This document shows positions 58,152-64,000 of a stretch of 64,000 nt of DNA, one piece after another (the stretch's first letter is position 1; every line of letters starts with the position of its first letter). The notes beneath the pieces are model-generated. The model saw only the letters and a program-made list of their open reading frames with translations, was not told where the DNA came from and made no database searches. The stretch covers positions 80,275-144,274 of the forward strand of contig NMRA01000091.1 of NCBI GenBank assembly GCA_002633005.1. Reading direction: 5' to 3'. This DNA is from Phoronis australis. Its lineage: Eukaryota > Phoronida > Phoronidae. The translations under genes were made by a program, and so were the position numbers.

Positions 58152-58412
58152 AGGCGAAAGCAACCTTTTTCACTTAATTACAGCTTTTCGTAATTTGATT
58201 AATTTCTCGTCCTCTACTCCGGAAGTGACGTTTTGGGAGGCAAGAGTTTCGCGCCAATTTCTTTTCATTATAGTCTTGACTGTGAGAGCTGTGGAGTCAG
58301 TCATCGTTCTACCTCGGTTGTGATAACTTCGGTCGTCGTTTGCTTTTGTTTACAAGTCAGTCAACATGCCACCCTGTTGCTGCGTGCGGGGATGTACTCA
58401 TTATCGTCTCAC
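58152..58412 (+). repeat. Left long inverted-repeat arm
   Basis: 261 bp from the tip through CCGGAAGTGACGTTTTGG, a TTTCGCGCCAATTTCTTTTC block and the THAP start codon, ending after CATTATCGTCTCAC. It pairs with 59117-59428. Compared with the right arm it lacks about 51 bp after the terminal 20 bases. Confidence 0.9.
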
Positions 58413-59110
58413 ACGCGCTTTGGGTACCTTGCGTCGCTTTCCGAAGGATGACACACTTCGCCGTACTTGGCTAGCTCGTTCATGTGAAGAACGCAGGGCT
58501 AGCCGTCCACGCAACGTACAAAGCAGTGGAGGGTTACCGAGTGTGTGGCAAGCATTTTCTGCCGTCAGATTATGACAGATATGTAAGCTGAATTGATGAA
58601 GGTCCCTGCGAAACAACGCCTGAAGAAGGGTACCATACCGTCGCTGTTGATTTCCGGCAGTGCCCCGTCGCCAACCCCGAGAAGTGCGTTTTTGAAGCGA
58701 GAAGCCTCGCGAGCTGTAGCCACTATATACAGTGACTGGAGGCACTTCATCTACTGTCACCCGTGCCTCCGAACGTACCCCATTGCGTGCAATTCCGGAA
58801 ACTAGCAGTGATTCGCCCTGTGCTGTTGTCTCTAGCCCAGAGCCTGTAAGCAGTCCTGCAGCGATGTTGAGTAGTGGGAGTGAATACAGGCCCAGTTCGA
58901 CACCCACTGTGAAGAGGACAGTTCGTCATCCAGTGAACAGATCGGTGAGCCTAAGTTTGATAAGTTTATTGTGGACTTGTATTGGAGCTATTTGGAAGGT
59001 GCCAGGTGTGTGGCGAGGAGTCACACGGCAGAAAGCAAGCAGTTTGGGTGCTCAGATCACACTTCATTGGGAGTGTGTCGCGGGACACTCGGGCAAGTGG
59101 GACAGTTCTT
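58366..59110 (+). pseudogene. Decayed THAP-domain transposase
   Basis: The ATG at 58366 opens MPPCCCVRGCTHY, then LRRFPKDDTLRRTWLARS, which matches the THAP zinc finger: the first Cys pair (C..C near residues 5-10), the FPKD motif and the invariant Trp. The last zinc ligands of the C2CH finger lie one base out of frame (VCGKHFLPSDYDRY from 58541), so there is a frameshift between. Further on are PKFDKFIVD (about 58950, another frame) and ITLHWECVAGHSGKWDSSS (about 59060-59110). They resemble the KFIVF and GH..xWxSxP segments that follow the finger in many invertebrate THAP transposases. At least two frameshifts and no catalytic domain make it inactive. An alternative reading of the first break as an intron (GTAAGC at about 58573) is weak. 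Confidence 0.75.
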
Positions 59111-59116
59111 CTGTAC

Positions 59117-59428
59117 GTGAGACGATAATGAGTACACCCCAGTACACAGCAACAGCGTGGCATGTTGACTGACTCGTAAGCAAAAGCAAACGACGACTGA
59201 ACCAATCACAATCGAGATAGAACAATGACTGACTCGACTGCTCTCACAGTCAGACTATATGAAAAGAAATTGGCGCGAAATTCTTGCCTTCCAAAACGTC
59301 ACTTCCGGAGTAGACGACGAGTAATTAATTAAATTACGAAAAGCAGTAAATAAGTGAAAAATATGTCTGGGATAATCAACGAACCTTATGTTTGCTAAAA
59401 ATGACATGAAAAAAGGTTGCCTTCGCCT
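59117..59428 (-). repeat. Right long inverted-repeat arm with duplicated THAP start
   Basis: Reverse complement of the left arm, 312 bp, with an extra segment of about 51 bp near the tip. It carries an ATG at 59163 (minus strand) opening MPRCCCVLGCTHYRLT, the same 16-residue THAP start as the left arm. Homology stops exactly there; the frame continues into unrelated antisense sequence and ends near 58966. The arm was probably made by copying the 5' end of the element onto its 3' end. Confidence 0.88.
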
Positions 59429-59432
59429 TTAA

Positions 59433-59605
59433 GGTATCGTACGCGTAAGCTTTTTTTCAGCTTGATGGCGCGCCTATCTCATTCTGTGAATGGATTTTTG
59501 TACCAATTAATATTTCTATTTTGACATATTTTGTACTTCATAATTTTATTTTGTATATGGATATCTAGAGTTTGTATTAAAGTTCTTCATTCATTCATTC
59601 AACTG
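59433..59605 (+). repeat. Possible non-LTR retrotransposon 3' tail
   Basis: TTTTATTTTGTATATGGATA then TTGTATTAAAGTTCTTCATT, ending in a (CATT)n run at about 59587-59600. A 3' end with short tandem tail repeats is typical of truncated LINE (L2/CR1/RTE-like) insertions. No reverse-transcriptase coding is present upstream, where the Kolobok-type element lies. Confidence 0.4.
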
Positions 59606-59749
59606 ATATTCTAAATGCATTTTTCGACACTGTGTCATGTAGAGAATATGTTAGACAACGATTCAGCTTGTTTACGGTTAAGCAGTTGCAAACCTCTGTT
59701 TTGTCTTGCTGTGAATTTGAGGGTCGGTTTCATAAAGAACAAGATAGAG

Positions 59750-59880
59750 TTCAATATGATGTCGCTAAGAAAACTGGTGTGATCACGGGTTCGATTGTAA
59801 TAAATGGCGATATTTCGTTTTGCGTGTTCTTGCGTTTTCGCGCGATTCCCCCTTCTACGAAACGCACGCCAGCATGGATG
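59750..59880 (+). repeat. Interspersed repeat, partner of 13245-13345
   Basis: Homology as described for 13245-13345. The overlapping frames on both strands (59632-59892 and 59635-59973) probably reflect a recent repeat copy with few stops rather than a gene. Confidence 0.5.
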
Positions 59881-60435
59881 CAAAAACTGTGAGTGGTAAT
59901 AAATACACTTGAACCTCCATCTTGTACATTTAGAAGGTATGCAATAATTTTGTGTATCAATAAAGCACCCCACGGGAGTTTTGATTGTACAGTTTATTAC
60001 AGTTAATAGACAGTCGCAAAGTTTTATAAATGCGCATTGATATCACAATTCAGCTTTGATAGACGAGTTAAAGACCTAGGTTAGCGAGTAAGCTTTAAAT
60101 TTATTTCCATATTCAAGGTTCTAATGGGCAATAGCATCGCTAAGCAAAGACCTATTAACGAGTAGCCAACCATCGACTGTGGATGCTTTCGTGCATTTTC
60201 ACAATTTACTATAATGGCAGACACTTTTCAGTCGCTAATTGATCGCTTGGTTCCGTAATATGTCTGATAAATCCTGTCAACACGTATTTCCCAGATCAAA
60301 TAGCTTCTTGGCCATAATTTGCAGGCTCCTTTTAGTTAGATGACTTTTGTTGATCACAATAGTCAGGTGTGAAAAAACGCTCAGACGTTGACGCTGCATT
60401 AGTAGGGTCTGATAGAATCAGTTGACCACCGAGCC

Positions 60436-60480
60436 TAAGATGAGACATTGTGGCTTAGTGGTTTGAGACCTGCGTTCAAA
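60436..60480 (+). repeat. tRNA-like A and B boxes, deleted SINE head
   Basis: TGTGGCTTAGTGGTTTGAGA is a good A box and GCGTTCAAATCC a good B box, but they are only about 16 bp apart. The anticodon arm is therefore missing. Probably a deleted tRNA-derived SINE. Confidence 0.4.
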
Positions 60481-61858
60481 TCCGAGATTGCACGAAGGTG
60501 TCTCCTACTCCTCTGAGCTCGGTCTCCCTAGTGAGTGTACGCAACGGAGTGTATGACAACATGGATATAATGCGAAAGCGATTTCTGGGCTTACGCTCTT
60601 TCACAGTGCTACGAATAGTAGCACTGTCGAATGTTGTTTATCATGGTTTCTCATTGGTTAAAGTAATGAAACCGACGTTATAACATTCAGGAAACCCCTT
60701 TCAGTTCACTGTTACTTAGTATGGCGATCACCTTTGACTTGAATATAGTTGCAAATCATTAAAACGGGCAGTGATCGAAGTAATCAAAATCGAGATAACC
60801 CCGATCCATTGGCTTAAGCCAAACAAGTACAGCCTATAAACGCTTGTGCAAGTGGTAGCGATGTGATCGGTAGACTTCCGACCAAGGCACGCGCATTGAT
60901 GCCCACACACCGAATCCCGTGTGTCGTTCATCAGGTTTCCACATGGTCACTTTTCAGAATAGGTGGCGCTGTGTCAGATGGTATTTCTGGGGTGTGCTAA
61001 CAATATTGTACAACTGCAAAGCAGCTTTAGAGAAGTCAATATTTTCATTCCATTGAATGCTCCTTATTATCACTATTTTGCCACTTGCTCATTTCAGGAT
61101 TTTTATATTGTGTGAACTATAACTGTTTTTGAAAAAGTTGTATTTAATTTGTCAACTCTTAGTTAGCCTTTGTGAAAATTAAACGACTAGCCGTAGCCGT
61201 AGAACTTTCAAATTCAAACTAATAACTAGTACAATGCTAGTAGTATTACACTCATGTCACTTCCAGAGTAAATGTGTACCATAAAGAGTCCTGGAACGCG
61301 AGAAACGGACTATTTGAAAGTGATTCTCTGTCACTGAAACAGAATTCAACCTGCGCAGCCAGGTATTTTAGGGTTTGTTTGTAAATAATTTTAATTTTGT
61401 TGATATCAAACAATTCATTTTCTTTTAGTTTCAAATCTCGAAAAACGATCTGTCAGCTGCTCTCCACTTCGTCGATATTTTCCCACATGGCAAAGCACCT
61501 CCTTATTTGGTATGACAAGACATAGACGTAGCACATTTTCCTTATATAGAAAGTGTGACCTTTGACCTAAAGCGACTTCATGCAACAGCCTGTGAGCGCA
61601 TGCACTCATTTATCATAAGTTGGGGATTAGAAACCCTGTGGCAACCACAGAGCTTTTCCTTCGCGGGTATTTAAAAAGTCATGAATTTTGTGATTTTTCT
61701 TGGAAATTTCCTGAAACGGGAAGTGAATTGCTCTGTACTAGACGTTGTGAGATGCAATTTCGTCAGGAATTGTTTAAAAAATATTTTTGACGAGCTTTCG
61801 TGTTCCATGTCTCTTTAAGATTACGTTTCAGTGACATTACAATGGTTTAGACCATACA
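60481..61858. other. Stretch without gene
   Basis: No supported gene. Short frames on both strands lack motifs. Confidence 0.4.
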
Positions 61859-61889
61859 GTCAAAACTTGTCATTTTGTAACAAGTTTTG

Positions 61890-61891
<2 letters not shown>
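61859..61891. repeat. Perfect 12-bp-arm hairpin
   Basis: GTCAAAACTTGT and ACAAGTTTTGAC are exact reverse complements separated by CATTTTGTA. The hairpin runs straight into the CAA repeat. Confidence 0.9.
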
Positions 61892-61935
<44 letters not shown>

Positions 61936-61951
61936 ACAACAACAACAACAA
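61891..61951 (+). repeat. (CAA)n microsatellite
   Basis: About 20 CAA units with one AAAC interruption near 61935. Confidence 0.95.
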
Positions 61952-61966
61952 AGTTTGAATTTGTGA

Positions 61967-62022
61967 ATATAGCGCCTGCACGTTTAGCAGAAGGCCCTGG
62001 GTTCGAGTCCCAGTCGGAGCAG
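61967..62022 (+). repeat. tRNA-derived fragment after the CAA repeat
   Basis: A clean T-arm, CTGGG-TTCGAGT-CCCAG (B box GGGTTCGAGTCCC at 61999-62011), is preceded by an anticodon-arm-like CTGC-ACGTTTA-GCAG. The 3' acceptor half TCGGAGCA has no 5' partner because the (CAA)n lies where the D arm should begin. It is therefore a 5'-truncated tRNA pseudogene or SINE, not a functional tRNA. Confidence 0.5.
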
Positions 62023-63457
62023 AAATCTTTTCGGACTTATATTCATTAGGTCGGATGATGGCTTGCAGGCACGACTTAAATGTGTATTTCTGTGCTAAAT
62101 TCCCTCCTCGTAATGTGCTGGCAATCGTGGCTCGAGCGCTTTGGTTTCGCTTAGGCTTAGGTCTTAAACGATTAGCATCATAATGAATGTCGATGTATCA
62201 AATGTGTGCGCATTAGCATAATAGTTTGTATGTTTTTATTTGTAAAGTTGGACATTGAAATTATTTACGAAACAATTCATATTCATAATGTTTTCCGTGT
62301 TAACTGATACTTAGAACATCGGTTTATATTAAACGAGTGGCGATTTGAAAACGATTATTAAAAGCTTGACATTTGTGGTTAGTTGGGCCTATGAAATCCT
62401 ACGGTTGGAAAATGCTATGAAACAAAATCTGATTAAAAAGTATCGCGTATTACGAGGCCATTAATTTATGTGATGGCCAAAGTTAATATACATGTTGTCA
62501 TTCACATTGCCAATTTATGATTGAAACACGCATCAAAGATTCCCCTTTCCTCTGTATAAACCATGCGAACCATTGGTAGGTGTACAATCAATCGATAGCA
62601 TCTAATATATTTTTTAATAAAGTCGTAAGCATCAAACCACGAAAATCCACTTTCTGTATTCAATAAAACGATAAGTCGGGATCATGGCCACGGTAATCTC
62701 ACAACATTGACGTTGTTTATACTAGCGAAGCATAAACGCGTCAGAGACAGTCATCCTAGTGTTTGACGAGGTCTCGCAAGATCGCGCTCGTGTTCTCATA
62801 ATATTTATGCGGAGTAACAGCCTCGCACATAGTTTTCAATTGACGAGATTGTTGTGCTTGTCTATAATGTTTCAAACGTAACCGTGAAGATCATACATGT
62901 AGTTGTCGCTGTCAGCTTAGTCCAGAGTGGTTCGAAGGCCTCACAACTTAAGTCAAGGTAAACTTTTAATTTATCTCAGTTGAATGAAACATTACATTTC
63001 TCATAAAGGAGAGAGCAAATTGTTTACTCTACTCGCGCACTGTATCGAAAACTAACTGCAACTTAAGTGACCATCTATCTCAACCTGTAATCGAATTTAG
63101 GGGCGTAAAACGCATTTTTGGATTTCAATGGCCTGTTTCTCGAAGAGACTGTCGGCTTTCATCTTTTGATTTGAGCCGGAATTCAGAAATTTGATTACGA
63201 ATAGACAAAAGCTGGGTTTTTGTCTTTTGAGGTCTCGAAATGCTTTGTCCTTTGTCTAGTCAATCAGACTACGGATTTTTGTCTTTTGACTTCAAGTTGG
63301 AGACATATTTTTTACTTTCAGCCTTCATTTTGGTGTGTTTCATGAAACAAGCTAGACCATCCGTAGACTGGTTGTTAGCAGAAAGTGAAAAGACTAACTC
63401 AATAAACTCTTCAAATAGCAAGACCCCTGTAGTTACTAGCTTCCACAAACACCGTTG
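62023..63457. other. Stretch without gene
   Basis: No supported gene. At 63150-63290 the word GTCTTTTGA recurs three times. No RNA gene found. Confidence 0.4.
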
Positions 63458-63619
63458 CAGGGGCGGATCCAGGATTTTGAGTTAGGGGAGCCATGTCCGA
63501 GTATTAGCCAGGATTTTACCCGTCAGACATTCGCACCCCCCGTACTGCCGAATGGAATTTAGGAGAATTTTAGGCGGGCCATGGCCCCCTTGCCCCCCAA
63601 CCCCTTAAATCCGCCACTG
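63458..63619 (+). mobile_element. hAT-like MITE (GGGGCGGATCC family), TSD CGTTG
   Basis: Starts CAGGGGCGGATCCAGGATTT, ends ATCCGCCACTG, with perfect CGTTG pentamers at 63453-63457 and 63620-63624. Only the outer 10-13 bases are inverted (CAGGGGCGGAT against CAGTGGCGGAT). Its 162 bp match the 56543 copy. Confidence 0.93.
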
Positions 63620-63795
63620 CGTTGTGTTGTAATTTCATTAATGCGCCAGTTTCCGATGTTGGCTTGTAGCTAGTCCCCGTGCAATTGAGGTTTGATCAGT
63701 TGTTTGCTGCTAGGTGGAAAGTGGCCGAGAACGAACTAAGGCGATCGTGCCGATCATAGCTGACGTGTAAATATAAGATGAAGAGGAGAATATTC

Positions 63796-64000
63796 CATGC
63801 GCGCATCCAGCCTTCAATATGGGGGGGGCTCGAATTCCTGACGTTGTGGACCTTTTGGTAAAAAAACGGCCGGCGGACTAAACAAAAGAAAAAAGGGCGC
63901 ACCACTGTGATTTGCGCGTTTGTGCTTGTTTAGGGGACTTTTGTCTCATTTTCTCGGACTTCTTGTTTCTCACAGGCGGACCTTTTTGCCCACTTCGCCA
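63796..64000 (-). mobile_element. MITE of CATGCGCGCACC family, cut by window edge
   Basis: Read on the minus strand from the window edge it shows GGCGAAGTGGGCAAAAAGG, then GTCCGAGAAAATGAGAC, AAAAGGTCCACAACGTCAG and ATTGAAGGCTGG, ending at the CATGCGCGCATCC terminus. It is very close to the 52733 copy. The other terminus and its target duplication lie beyond the window. Confidence 0.85.

Larger units (their letters stand above)
58152..59428 (+). mobile_element. Kolobok-type DNA transposon, non-autonomous, 1277 bp
   Basis: TTAA occurs directly outside both ends (58148-58151 and 59429-59432). The termini are inverted: AGGCGAAAGCAACCTTTTT on the left and a reversed AGGCGAAGGCAACCTTTTT on the right. 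Inside is a broken THAP-type transposase gene. TTAA target duplications plus a THAP transposase are the hallmarks of the Kolobok superfamily. The element is too short for a full transposase and lacks the catalytic region. Its inverted repeats extend far beyond the tips, to 261 and 312 bp, about 90 percent identical by eye, and include the start of the THAP frame on both sides. Confidence 0.88.

Noticed and set aside
58401-58907. 168-codon minus-strand frame, longest in the window
   Set aside because: It is antisense to the THAP pseudogene and owes its length to the shadow of that coding sequence.
61967-62022. Functional tRNA (Asn-like anticodon loop)
   Set aside because: The D arm and 5' acceptor strand are missing, so no cloverleaf forms.
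1-64000. CRISPR array, operon, or bacterial system
   Set aside because: No regularly spaced repeats with unique spacers and no long or clustered genes; the sequence is eukaryotic in character.

Overview
The window reads as nuclear DNA of an animal, most likely a marine invertebrate. It is AT-rich, has no long open frame (nothing above about 170 codons), contains no rRNA or intact tRNA, and is packed with short non-autonomous DNA transposons. The palindromic 8-mer TACATGTA recurs across the window. THAP and P2X7-like coding remnants, tRNA-like SINE pieces and elements with GGGGCGGATCCAG ends all fit an invertebrate such as a cnidarian, mollusc or basal deuterostome. I cannot fix the lineage from the sequence alone. 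No confident intact host gene is visible, so this is probably intergenic or deep-intronic sequence.

Layout. Positions 1-10000 hold purine-rich low-complexity tracts (4.7-5.8 kb) and an inverted pair of about 400 bp elements with GGGCCCGGTCTC ends (6.57 and 8.68 kb). From 10 to 26 kb there is a 175 bp MITE with a perfect 5-bp target duplication (10.6 kb), a direct duplication of about 700 bp carrying an exon-like frame (14.2 and 21.9 kb), a CATGCGCGCACC-ended MITE (15.1 kb) and a foldback element built from degenerate tandem units (25.6-26.1 kb). From 26 to 46 kb most sequence is featureless, apart from a 493 bp inverted-repeat element (33.5 kb), an inverted promoter-like repeat (34.6 and 46.0 kb), a hAT-like MITE (38.2 kb) and minisatellites. 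From 46 to 64 kb the density rises: a 238 bp MITE with internal tandem repeats (46.5 kb), two promoter-like blocks sharing 28 identical bases in inverse orientation (49.9 and 55.8 kb), a broken P2X7-like coding remnant (51.7-52.2 kb), a TGA-interrupted coding-like frame (54.4 kb), a short Kolobok-type transposon with TTAA target duplications and a decayed THAP transposase (58.15-59.43 kb), tRNA-like SINE pieces, and further MITE copies running off the right edge.

The strongest result is the Kolobok-type element. Its terminal inverted repeats are unusually long (261 and 312 bp) and both contain the putative promoter and the first 16 codons of the THAP reading frame, so the element has two head-to-head gene starts. 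Also notable are two MITE families that both leave 5-bp target duplications, one copy of the first carrying a terminus of the second. Nothing here is a set of genes acting together. The window is mainly a record of transposition and decay.
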